This document shows positions 1 to 7,318 of a DNA stretch of 9,596 nt, one piece after another; positions within the stretch are counted from its first letter, which is position 1, and every line of letters begins with the position of its first letter. A program made the translations under genes and the position numbers. Below the pieces are notes generated by a model. It had not been told where the DNA came from, ran no database searches, and saw only the letters and a program-made list of their open reading frames with translations. This stretch comes from Spirochaetales bacterium (GTDB taxonomy: Bacteria; Spirochaetota; Spirochaetia; JABMQR01), in contig JAGLNY010000187.1 in the NCBI GenBank assembly GCA_023139255.1, forward strand, positions 1 to 9,596. Direction: 5' to 3'.

Positions 1-1316
1 CTTATTGCCCGGTTGTTTCCCCGGCCGTACTGCATGTTTTTCCTGGTATAATCTGAAGAAACAAGAATTTTATCCAGCATTTCGGGAAGTTTTACCTCTT
101 CATGAATCTTTCCATTGGTAACTGTTATCCCGCCGGTTTTTGTGAAATACTGTGTTTTAAATTCCACATCATCAAGTCCCAGCTCCCTGGCAATATGCGA
201 CATGTGCATTTCACAGGCAAATATTCCCTGTGGGGCACCAAATCCCCTGAAAGCGTCAGAAGGAAATGTATTTGTTGCTGCGGCTCTCCCCCGTACACGC
301 ACATTCGGGATATCATACACACTATTTATTGAAAATACCGCTCTTTGCAGCACAATATGGGAGCAGCTTTGATACGCGCCGGAATTTATTGCGATATCAA
401 TATCCATACCGATAATCTTATTATTTTCATCAATAGCCGTCTTGAAATGGATCCTGCTGGGGTGCCTCTTGGCGGTAAAACTGATATCTTCCTTGCGGTC
501 AAATAGTATTTGTACGGGTTTTTTCGTAACATGCACTGCCAGTAAAAGAGGCCCTGCAATTACATCCGGAAAATGCTCCTTACCGCCAAAAGCCCCGCCG
601 GTTACAGCCTGTCTGACGATAATATTCTCTAAATCCACAGCCAGAACACCTGCAACAGCCTTTCTCATATAGAAAGGGCACTGGCATGATGCGGTAATAA
701 CATATTTACCGTTCTCAAGATACCCAACCATTCCCTGAGGTTCCATATATACATGTTCCTGGAACCCTGTCCTGATTTCATCTTCAATTATTCGGCAGTT
801 TTTGGAAAATACAGAATCAGGATTGCCTTTTGTAAGATGATAATCCGCAAAGAGATTATTATCCCCATATAATGGGCCGCCCTTCAAAGCAAGTGATTCC
901 TCAATGGTATAGGCAGGCTCACTCTCTTTATAATCAATGGCAACTAATTTCTCCAGTTCCAGAAGTACGGTTCTGTCGGGGCCGACTAAAATACCGATCG
1001 TTTCCCCTATGTACCGGACTTCATCTTCAGCAAACACTCTCCAGTCATCAGTAATCATATGCAGGCGGTTCACCCCGCCCTCAGGGATATCTTTCCTGCT
1101 TATATAGTAGTAATTTTCAGGAAGATCCGGAATTGATACTCTGACTAATTTAGCTCTTGAGCAGGTGGACCTGATTAACCGGCCATACAATACAGTGCCA
1201 AAATCCATATCAGCAATATATTTAGCGTGTCCACCGGCTTTTTCCACAGCGTCAAGACGTTTAACCGGGCTGCCGATCCTTCCCTGTATAAAATCCTGTG
1301 ATAACTGCTGATTCAT
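1..1316 (-). CDS. Xanthine dehydrogenase-family molybdopterin-binding large subunit (3' end outside window)
   Basis: The first 438 codons of the molybdenum-binding subunit of a xanthine dehydrogenase/aldehyde oxidase-family hydroxylase; the C-terminus, including the usual catalytic glutamate, lies beyond the left edge. These enzymes hydroxylate purines and other N-heterocycles in the cytoplasm with Mo-pterin, Fe-S and FAD. Visible family motifs: G12RIGSPVKRLDAVEKAGG near the N-terminus, YIGETIGILVG at 102-112, QEHVYMEP at 186-193, the cofactor-binding loop TGGAFGGKE at 239-247, and AFRGFGAPQ at 355-363. The N-terminus begins directly with the Mo domain, so no [2Fe-2S] domain is fused, unlike E. 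coli XdhD. The ATG at 1316 is preceded by AGAGG (1326-1330) at a 9-base spacing. It follows the ygeY-like gene after 56 bases, so it is probably the fourth gene of the leftward operon. The context of SsnA, YgfK and YgeY suggests a selenium-dependent purine hydroxylase. Substrate is inferred; the family assignment is firm. Confidence 0.93.
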   Translation of the reverse strand, partial: MNQQLSQDFIQGRIGSPVKRLDAVEKAGGHAKYIADMDFGTVLYGRLIRSTCSRAKLVRVSIPDLPENYYYISRKDIPEGGVNRLHMITDDWRVFAEDEVRYIGETIGILVGPDRTVLLELEKLVAIDYKESEPAYTIEESLALKGGPLYGDNNLFADYHLTKGNPDSVFSKNCRIIEDEIRTGFQEHVYMEPQGMVGYLENGKYVITASCQCPFYMRKAVAGVLAVDLENIIVRQAVTGGAFGGKEHFPDVIAGPLLLAVHVTKKPVQILFDRKEDISFTAKRHPSRIHFKTAIDENNKIIGMDIDIAINSGAYQSCSHIVLQRAVFSINSVYDIPNVRVRGRAAATNTFPSDAFRGFGAPQGIFACEMHMSHIARELGLDDVEFKTQYFTKTGGITVTNGKIHEEVKLPEMLDKILVSSDYTRKNMQYGRGNNRAI

Positions 1317-1372
1317 ATCAAGAAACCTCTTATTATAATCTAATCAATCCAATTCCGACCATCAATGTAAAT

Positions 1373-2599
1373 TTATTGCTGCATCGAATTCTGTAAAGAA
1401 TATGGCAGCATTGCATAGAATGCGGCACATATCTCAAGATCATCAATCCTGTTTGATTCGTTTGGTGCATGCGCTTCATGCTCATCCCCAGGCCCAAATC
1501 CAATTGCGGGAATGTTGTGCCTACCGGATGTTGCAACACAATTAGTAGAAAAAGTCCATTTATCAATCACCGGGTCTTTCTGGAATAGTGCTTTATAGCC
1601 TGCAACCCCTCCCTGAACCAATTTATGGCTTTCCGGAAATTTCCAGGTAGGAAAATAGAGTTCCTGACCATATTCCTTATTTTTCCATCCTGTTTTTGCG
1701 TAGAAAGGCATGACAACAGAAATTTCATCCTCACTGTCTCCCACAGCCTCAGCTACATATTTTTTCACCTGACTCATTGCGAGATCGGCATCTTCACCCC
1801 AAGTCAGTCTTCTGTCAAGATAGAGCATTGCCTGATCCGGTACGGCACACTGTGAAGGTCCCTGCACCTGGATCTGCGAAACTACAACAGTACCTTTTCC
1901 AAGAAAGTTATCGCTATCCGGTTTGAGATCATCATTCAGTTTTTCAATCGCCAATGCTGCCCGCGCGGCTTTATACGCTGCACTGACTCCCCTTTCCGGG
2001 GCAGAGCCATGCGAAGAAATTCCCTTCAGCCTGACCTCAATTTCCATTCTTCCCCTGTGTCCCCTGTGCAGTCTTAAGCTTGTCGGTTCTGTTGAGACCA
2101 CATAATCCGGTACAAGTTTTTCCTCCTCAATCAGGTACTTCCAGCACATACCGTCGCAATCCTCTTCCATAACGGTAAAAGTAAAATAGACAGTAAAAAT
2201 CCCGTCGTACCCAAGTTCCTTAAGAATCCTGCCCGCAGTAATCATTGAGGCTGCACCGCCTTTTTGATCTGCTGCACCGCGGCCCCATACTCTCCCTTCA
2301 CGGATTTCCCCTGCAAAAGGGTCAAAATTCCATTGCCCGGGATCCCCTACCTCAACAGTATCAATATGGGCATCAAATGCAATTTTCTTTGGTCCGTTCC
2401 CGACTCTCCCTATAACACTGCCGAGACCGTCAAAATAGACTTCATCAAATCCTGCTTCCCCGCATAGTGAAGAGATAACCCTGCATACTTCTTCTTCCTT
2501 ACCGCTATATGATTTGGCTTTAATCATTTTTGACAGGTTAACTGCTGTATAGTCACGGTATTCCTGTGCTTTCTGCCGTATTTGCTCCTGAATGGTCAT
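1373..2599 (-). CDS. ygeY: YgeY-type selenium-metabolism-linked M20 metallohydrolase
   Basis: A 408-residue M20-family (ArgE/DapE/CPG2-like) metallohydrolase, close to the roughly 403 residues of E. coli YgeY. Zinc-site motifs are complete: HID at 78-80, D111 in GRGAADQKGG, the catalytic pair E145-E146 in VMEEDCDG, E171 in STEP, and H377 in AHAPNE. The dimerisation-domain histidine is in SSHGS (195-199). Such enzymes cleave amide or ureido bonds of amino acid derivatives. In this cluster an acyl or carbamoyl derivative formed by purine-ring cleavage is a likely substrate (inference). The start chosen is the ATG at 2599: it forms an ATGA overlap with the ssnA stop codon, has AGGAG at 2610-2614, and gives an N-terminus (MTIQEQI) that matches the family length. 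A longer reading from 2632 adds 11 residues and lacks a good ribosome site. Translationally coupled to ssnA. Confidence 0.93.
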   Translation of the reverse strand: MTIQEQIRQKAQEYRDYTAVNLSKMIKAKSYSGKEEEVCRVISSLCGEAGFDEVYFDGLGSVIGRVGNGPKKIAFDAHIDTVEVGDPGQWNFDPFAGEIREGRVWGRGAADQKGGAASMITAGRILKELGYDGIFTVYFTFTVMEEDCDGMCWKYLIEEEKLVPDYVVSTEPTSLRLHRGHRGRMEIEVRLKGISSHGSAPERGVSAAYKAARAALAIEKLNDDLKPDSDNFLGKGTVVVSQIQVQGPSQCAVPDQAMLYLDRRLTWGEDADLAMSQVKKYVAEAVGDSEDEISVVMPFYAKTGWKNKEYGQELYFPTWKFPESHKLVQGGVAGYKALFQKDPVIDKWTFSTNCVATSGRHNIPAIGFGPGDEHEAHAPNESNRIDDLEICAAFYAMLPYSLQNSMQQ

Positions 2600-3945
2600 G
2601 TTATATTTTCTCCTGTATTCATCCTTTCCCATACCCGTTCCGCATGCTTTGCAGCATCACGATATATTTGTCCTGCATCAAATGGGAATTCTCTGTTTTC
2701 CAGGACTATCTTTCCATTTATAATTACTGTTTTCACGCTTGAAGATCCCATACCGAAAGCAAAATGGCCTGCCAGGTTTTCATCATTAAGGGGTGTCGGG
2801 CTAAGATAATCGGATATTACCAGGTCAGCTTTATATCCAGGTTCAAGGTTGCCGATTGATTCGGAAAAATAGCGTTCAAGAATTTTATTTCCATTGGATA
2901 ATGCAGAAAGGTACTTTGGGGGCCAGAATCGCCCGCCTGCATCCCGGTTCTTGAAGTAAGCGAATTTCAGCTCCTCAAACATATCTGCCCCGATACCGTC
3001 CGTACCGAGTGCAAGGTTTTTAACAGAAGGCAGCATCTTGTTATACCCGACATTATTATTCATATTCGATCGTGCATTATGCACCAGGAACCCGTCCTGC
3101 TGATTCAGGATCTCAACATCCTCATTTGATAAAAATAGCCCATGTACAAGGATTGAGCGTTCATTAATTAAACCGTAATCATGAAGACGTAGAACCAGAT
3201 CCTTCCGATAAAGATGATGAGATACCGATACATCATACAGATCCTCGGCTATATGCAGATGAATACCGCGTCCGGTTTCCTCAACGGCTTCAGCCAGAAG
3301 CCCCAATCCGGTATCTGAGATAGTAAATGGGGCATGTCCGCCGATGGCTGCCTCTACGAGATACGATATCTTGCCTGAAGATTTTTCTACATCAATGCTT
3401 TTAGCAAAACGAACATTTTCCTCAACCCCTTTCTCAATCTCAGCATCACCCCCATTCCGGTTTGTGACTTCATAGCAAGTCATACCTCTTAGCCCGGTCT
3501 CAACAAAACCCTTTTTAATTGCATCCAGGGATCCTGTTATATAGGAGGGGCTGGAATGATGATCAATAACGGCGGTAGTCCCTGATCTGATGGCATCAAG
3601 GGAACAGATCATGCTTGAATAATATACCGACTCCTCATCAAGCGCCCGGTCAATCCGCCACCAAAGCTCCTGAAGTGTGGAGATGAAGTCAGGGGTTGGT
3701 CCAATATTAGCTGTAATACCCCTGGATAATCCTGAATAATAGTGGTGATGTGAGCAAACCAGCCCCGGATGAACAATGCAGCCCGAAGCATCAATTACTT
3801 TATCAGCAATCGCCTCATCACCTGTATTTCTTCCAATTGCGGTAACAATATCATTTGTAATAACAATATCAGCACCATCCTGTAAAACCGGAGGATCTAA
3901 ACTTGTTATAACTTTTTCAGCATTCTTAATAACTATTACTGACAT
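2596..3945 (-). CDS. ssnA: SsnA-type putative aminohydrolase (amidohydrolase superfamily)
   Basis: A 449-residue amidohydrolase-superfamily protein, similar in length to E. coli SsnA (about 442) and related to guanine deaminase and atrazine/cytosine-type hydrolases. Metal and catalytic residues are all visible: HxH at H66/H68 in the SHHHYY segment, H231 and E234 in HLHIAED, H268 in ILVHGL, and D316 in LGTDGIGADM. The C-terminus returns to the composite beta domain (GNLEPGYKADLVISD). No signal peptide is seen, so it is cytoplasmic. The family acts on C-N bonds of heterocycles. Sitting between YgfK and YgeY, it is best read as the hydrolase that opens a reduced purine ring or deaminates a purine; the exact reaction is not shown by the sequence. 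The ATG at 3945 has GAGGAG at 3952-3957 with a 6-base spacing. It lies 24 bases after the ygfK stop and overlaps ygeY by 4 bases. Confidence 0.94.
   Translation of the reverse strand: MSVIVIKNAEKVITSLDPPVLQDGADIVITNDIVTAIGRNTGDEAIADKVIDASGCIVHPGLVCSHHHYYSGLSRGITANIGPTPDFISTLQELWWRIDRALDEESVYYSSMICSLDAIRSGTTAVIDHHSSPSYITGSLDAIKKGFVETGLRGMTCYEVTNRNGGDAEIEKGVEENVRFAKSIDVEKSSGKISYLVEAAIGGHAPFTISDTGLGLLAEAVEETGRGIHLHIAEDLYDVSVSHHLYRKDLVLRLHDYGLINERSILVHGLFLSNEDVEILNQQDGFLVHNARSNMNNNVGYNKMLPSVKNLALGTDGIGADMFEELKFAYFKNRDAGGRFWPPKYLSALSNGNKILERYFSESIGNLEPGYKADLVISDYLSPTPLNDENLAGHFAFGMGSSSVKTVIINGKIVLENREFPFDAGQIYRDAAKHAERVWERMNTGENIT
2610..2614 (-). promoter_or_regulatory. Ribosome binding site deciding the ygeY start
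   Basis: AGGAG on the minus strand inside the last codons of ssnA, 10 bases before the ATG at 2599. The spacing is slightly long, but the ATGA overlap with the ssnA stop makes this start far more likely than the in-frame ATG at 2632. Confidence 0.7.
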
Positions 3946-3951
3946 TTTATG

Positions 3952-3957
3952 CTCCTC
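3952..3957 (-). promoter_or_regulatory. Ribosome binding site of ssnA
   Basis: GAGGAG on the minus strand, 6 bases before the ATG at 3945, within the 24-base gap after the ygfK stop codon. It fixes the ssnA start and indicates independent re-initiation rather than coupling. Confidence 0.85.
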
Positions 3958-3969
3958 GATTGTTTGCTG

Positions 3970-6900
3970 CTATTTTCTTCCTAGCAGGTAAGGATAATCA
4001 TCTACTATCAGCTGAATCAATTCAGCAAAATTCTCATCAATTTCCCCGCTTATCACTCCATCCAGAACCGGGTAATCTACTGTTTCACTTTGCACCCTGA
4101 TGGAAAGAGTATCCCCGGTGAGAAGAAAACCTGGATTAGTTGAATCCATCATATTTTCCCTTGTATTAAATATTGTTATCTTATCCTTGTAAGGTTTTCC
4201 ATTCCAGGGACAAAATGCAGCACAGTTTCCACATTCATTGCAGTAGGCATCAAGATGAATTATCTGATAGGGATCATCAAACAAACCCAAATCTCTTACA
4301 TCAACAGCAACGTTTGCACGATTCGGGCATACCTCAACACATTTATTGCAAATGTAAGAACATTCAAGACAGCGCCCAGCCTCATGGGCTGCAAAACTAC
4401 CATCATTCAATCCCGGATCGGCAGGGATTTGCCATACATTTTTCTTTTTTATGATTTCAGCAAAAAACATATTTTCAGCTTTTTCCAACTCTTCCATTGA
4501 CAGTTCATCCTCATCAACCTCAATCTTATTGCCATTGCCATTGCTATTGCCAAGATCATGATTGTCATCGTGGCTGCAGTTCTCATGGTTTTCGCCGCAA
4601 TCACAAAACCCATTCCCCAGCTCTTTATCCAGTATTGCTTCAACGGCTTTTCTCGCCCCGGCAATGCAGCGGACTATTGTTGAGGGTCCTGTCTGGGCAT
4701 CCCCGATAAGGTATACTCCTTCAGCTTTGGTTTCGAGTGTTTCTTCATCCACTGAAGCCCAACCATCCCCATTCAGGGGAATTCCAAACTCTTTTAGTGC
4801 TTTGCTGTCTACCTGCTCACCTATAGCCGTAATAAGTGTTTCCGCAGGAACTGTAAATGTGTCATTTGTTGCTTCGGGACGTCTTCTGCCGCTTGAGTCA
4901 GGTTCACCCAATATCATCTTACGGCAAACCAACCCGCCTTTTCCGTCAAAATATTCAGGCAGGGATAGAAAAATGAACTTAGCTCCTTCTTCTAATGCGT
5001 TATCAAATTCTTCAAGATCTGCTGGCATTTCATGTTTAGTTCTTCTGTACAGAATTGAAACACCTTTCACCCCAGGAAGAGTAAGAGCCGCCCGGGCACT
5101 GTCCATGGCAGTATTACCCCCTCCTGCAACTGCTACATACTCACCGACTTTCAGCGATTCCCTCTCCTTCCTGAATCTGCTGAGAAAATCCAGGGCTTCA
5201 ATAACATGATCTCTGCTTCCCCCCAGGGGTATAGGATTATCTTTTTCGGCGCCAACAGCATAGAGAACATAGCTGAATCCTCTATTTTGAAGGGCTTTAA
5301 TAGTAAGTTCCTCTGTCAATGCCCCAAAACAGAATTCTACTCCCTGCTCACGTACAAAAGCAATATCAGCCTCTACAGCACTCTGGGGTAGTCTGAATTC
5401 AGGGATTATATGGTTGACAACACCACCGGCATCCGGTTCTTTCTCAAACACTGTAACCGAGAAACCGGATCTCGCAAGAAAATAAGCTGCTGAAAGCCCG
5501 GCAGGACCTGCGCCAATCACCGCGGCCTGCATTGGAGTTATTTGAGGTTTTTCCCATAACTTCTTTTTAAAAGCAGCAAATCCGTTATCGACAGCAATTC
5601 GCTTAAGGGTCCTGATTTCAACGGGTCCCTCATAGTCAATCCGGGTACAATTATACATACATTGGTGATCACATATATGTCCGGTTATATTCGGGAGAGG
5701 GTTCTTATCATAAATCAGTTCAATCGCCTCCGCATACCTGCCCTGGCCGGTTAGATGAATATACTCAGGAACATCCTGGTGAATTGGGCAGGCCTGGACA
5801 CATGGGGCAACATAGCAGTCTGTAAGAGGAAGGAGTTCATCAACATGAACTTTATTGTATCCTCTTTTCTCTTTATGAAAGTCTTTATCGGAAACAGCTG
5901 ATTCTGCAAGTTGTGACAATTTTTCGGTATCAATGGTTTGCATAGACCAGGCTCCGGATGCTTCACATGCTGCTGCCATAGCATTCAACCTGGCATAACC
6001 GCCTGGTTTTAATAAATCGGTTGCAATAGTTATTGGACGAATCCCGGTCTCAAAGATTGCCTGAATATTCACTGCACTCGCACCGCCTGAATACGAAACA
6101 GGCAGCATACCGGAGAAATCAAGGGAGAGTTTTGCGGCAAGTTGGATACTGAGCGGGAACAGTGCCCTGCCGGACATATACATTTCCTTTCCCGGGAGTG
6201 TATCCTGATCGTTAACTGTACCCAGGGTATTGGTCAGCTTTACCCCAAAACCTAATGATTGTTTTTTTGCCGATAATATAAGACGCTGCAGCAGGGAAAC
6301 TGCATCATCATATTTCAGGTCATGCTCAAATGAGTCCCGGTTCAGTGTGATATACGTATATCCGAGATTATCCAGAGTAGTACGTACTGTTTCATAACCA
6401 AGAAGCGTCGGGTTAAGTTTCACAAAGGTATGTAAACCTTTCTCAACCAGCATGTAGGAGCAAATTGCCTCTATTTCTTCCGGCGGGCATCCATGCATGG
6501 TTGACAGCGTTACTGAAGGGGATATGTTAGCCGGGACCTTCTTACTTAATCCTTTTAAGGAACTTGTTTTTCCCTCAAAGCATGTACCGAAAAAGAGTGA
6601 TCCATTATCAATTAAACTATCCAGTTCATTCAGGTACCCCTTGAACAATTCATTTCCAGAGGAATCGATCATGGAATCAATGAACTTCTGCATTTTATCA
6701 CTCTTTATCCCTGCCAGGTCATAGCCCACGCTCATATTGAAAATACAGTTTATACTGCCCCGGTTTATACTTTCTGAATCGCCGGAACCGGTTGGGATCA
6801 GGGCCTCAATAAAATGAAGAACAATCCATGCCTTTATATATTCATCATAAGCTGCTTGTAACGTATATTCAGTTGACCATTCAACATTATATCCTTCATC

Positions 6901-7203
6901 GCGGGCATCAATACAAGGTTTTTCAATTTCCAGGGTATCAAGGATCTGTACTGTTTTGAGCTCGATAAATCTTCCTCCTGCCAGATAGGAGGCAATAATA
7001 TTCTGCGCAAGTTGGGTATGCGGTCCAGCTGCCGGGCCGATCGGCATAGCACATGTCTGATTAAAAACCGGGATGGTGTTTGTGTCTGATTTTCTGTAAA
7101 TATGTTCTTTGCTTATTCCAAATAGTGAAGCGTCTCTCTCATATTCAGTAATAACCCGGGATAGTAAATCCTTGAATGATACTGGAATCATTTTGTCACC
7201 CAT
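3970..7203 (-). CDS. ygfK: YgfK-type multidomain FMN/FAD/Fe-S oxidoreductase ('putative selenate reductase subunit')
   Basis: A 1077-residue protein (E. coli YgfK is about 1032). Residues 1-430 form a dihydroorotate/dihydropyrimidine-dehydrogenase-like FMN barrel, with GPAAGPHTQ (56-64), STMHGCPPEE (234-243), VKLNPT (261-266) and SYSGGASAVNI (370-380). Residues 455-525 carry a GltD/DPD-type Fe-S domain: C463, C468, C472 and C511, C515, C519. Residues 558-860 are a GltD-like FAD/NAD(P)H module: GAGPAG at 564-569, AGGGNTAMD at 693-701, an arginine pair in LYRRTKHEMP, and YLIGDAQTG. The C-terminus (940-1005) is a ferredoxin-like domain with C945, C948, C952, C955, C959 and C988, C991, C994, C998. 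Together this is an NAD(P)H to FAD to Fe-S to FMN electron path, suited to reducing a heterocycle. The selenate-reductase name is historical and not supported by domain content. A Cys/His/Asn-rich linker at about 864-893 is unusual. First gene of the leftward operon; AAGGAG at 5-base spacing before the ATG. Confidence 0.95.
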   Translation of the reverse strand: MGDKMIPVSFKDLLSRVITEYERDASLFGISKEHIYRKSDTNTIPVFNQTCAMPIGPAAGPHTQLAQNIIASYLAGGRFIELKTVQILDTLEIEKPCIDARDEGYNVEWSTEYTLQAAYDEYIKAWIVLHFIEALIPTGSGDSESINRGSINCIFNMSVGYDLAGIKSDKMQKFIDSMIDSSGNELFKGYLNELDSLIDNGSLFFGTCFEGKTSSLKGLSKKVPANISPSVTLSTMHGCPPEEIEAICSYMLVEKGLHTFVKLNPTLLGYETVRTTLDNLGYTYITLNRDSFEHDLKYDDAVSLLQRLILSAKKQSLGFGVKLTNTLGTVNDQDTLPGKEMYMSGRALFPLSIQLAAKLSLDFSGMLPVSYSGGASAVNIQAIFETGIRPITIATDLLKPGGYARLNAMAAACEASGAWSMQTIDTEKLSQLAESAVSDKDFHKEKRGYNKVHVDELLPLTDCYVAPCVQACPIHQDVPEYIHLTGQGRYAEAIELIYDKNPLPNITGHICDHQCMYNCTRIDYEGPVEIRTLKRIAVDNGFAAFKKKLWEKPQITPMQAAVIGAGPAGLSAAYFLARSGFSVTVFEKEPDAGGVVNHIIPEFRLPQSAVEADIAFVREQGVEFCFGALTEELTIKALQNRGFSYVLYAVGAEKDNPIPLGGSRDHVIEALDFLSRFRKERESLKVGEYVAVAGGGNTAMDSARAALTLPGVKGVSILYRRTKHEMPADLEEFDNALEEGAKFIFLSLPEYFDGKGGLVCRKMILGEPDSSGRRRPEATNDTFTVPAETLITAIGEQVDSKALKEFGIPLNGDGWASVDEETLETKAEGVYLIGDAQTGPSTIVRCIAGARKAVEAILDKELGNGFCDCGENHENCSHDDNHDLGNSNGNGNKIEVDEDELSMEELEKAENMFFAEIIKKKNVWQIPADPGLNDGSFAAHEAGRCLECSYICNKCVEVCPNRANVAVDVRDLGLFDDPYQIIHLDAYCNECGNCAAFCPWNGKPYKDKITIFNTRENMMDSTNPGFLLTGDTLSIRVQSETVDYPVLDGVISGEIDENFAELIQLIVDDYPYLLGRK
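4522..4614 (-). other. Low-complexity Cys/His/Asn/Asp-rich linker inside YgfK
   Basis: Codons for about residues 864-894 of the YgfK-like protein encode a polar insert between the FAD/NAD(P)H module and the C-terminal ferredoxin domain. It holds three cysteines (867, 869, 876), four histidines (873, 878, 882 and neighbouring acidic residues) and an Asn-Gly-rich run (residues 885-892). The length excess of this protein over E. coli YgfK is partly explained by it. It is either a flexible tether or a metal-binding segment; the sequence cannot tell which. Confidence 0.6.
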
Positions 7204-7208
7204 ACAAA

Positions 7209-7216
7209 CTCCTTCT
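7209..7216 (-). promoter_or_regulatory. Ribosome binding site of ygfK
   Basis: AGAAGGAG read on the minus strand, 5 bases before the ATG whose first base is 7203. It is a near-complete Shine-Dalgarno sequence and supports the chosen start over the internal methionine five codons downstream. Confidence 0.85.
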
Positions 7217-7245
7217 GAAATATGGCACTGTATTTCCCTGTATTT

Positions 7246-7273
7246 ATTTTAAACTCTATTCACAATCTGTCAA
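7246..7273 (-). promoter_or_regulatory. Sigma-70-type promoter of the ygfK-ssnA-ygeY-xdh operon
   Basis: On the minus strand a perfect -35 hexamer TTGACA (7273-7268) is followed after 16 bases by TAAAAT (7251-7246), five of six matches to TATAAT. Transcription would begin near 7239, leaving a leader of about 36 bases before the ygfK ATG. The upstream edge of the -35 lies 6 bases from the TGCAAC repeat cluster, so an activator or repressor bound there would touch this promoter. Prediction from sequence only. Confidence 0.65.
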
Positions 7274-7279
7274 CCTGTC

Positions 7280-7308
7280 TTGCAACATATTGCAACATAT
7301 TCTGCAAC
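7280..7308. repeat. TGCAAC repeat cluster, candidate shared operator
   Basis: Two perfect adjacent copies of the 10-mer TGCAACATAT (7281-7290 and 7291-7300) are followed by a third TGCAAC core at 7303-7308. The first two copies also form an inverted repeat, TGCAA-CATA-TTGCA (7281-7294). Spacings of 10 and 12 bases put the cores on about the same face of the helix. The cluster lies between the two divergent promoters, overlapping the rightward -35. A binding site for a pathway regulator encoded elsewhere is the simplest reading; the regulator family is unknown. Confidence 0.6.
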
Positions 7309-7318
7309 TTGATATAAT
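7290..7318 (+). promoter_or_regulatory. Sigma-70-type promoter of the PLP-enzyme operon
   Basis: TTGCAA (7290-7295) and a perfect TATAAT (7313-7318) are separated by exactly 17 bases. The start would be near 7325, giving a leader of about 155 bases to the ATG at 7481. The -35 lies inside the repeat cluster, a layout typical of repressor competition or of class II activation. A weaker alternative closer to the gene is TTGTTG (7417-7422), 17 bases, TAGTAT (7440-7445). Confidence 0.6.

Noticed and set aside
3940..3970. Possible terminator in the ygfK-ssnA gap
   Set aside because: The gap is only 24 bases, filled by the ssnA ribosome site, with no GC-rich hairpin followed by T residues.
4562..5209. 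A 215-codon open frame on the plus strand opposite ygfK
   Set aside because: It lies wholly antisense to a gene with clear FAD/NAD(P)H motifs, is Ser/Pro-rich as expected for a reverse-frame shadow, and lacks a ribosome binding site.
1..7203. Selenocysteine codons or SECIS elements, given the 'selenium-dependent' label of these families
   Set aside because: No in-frame TGA interrupts any of the genes. Selenium in this enzyme class is a labile cofactor atom rather than selenocysteine.
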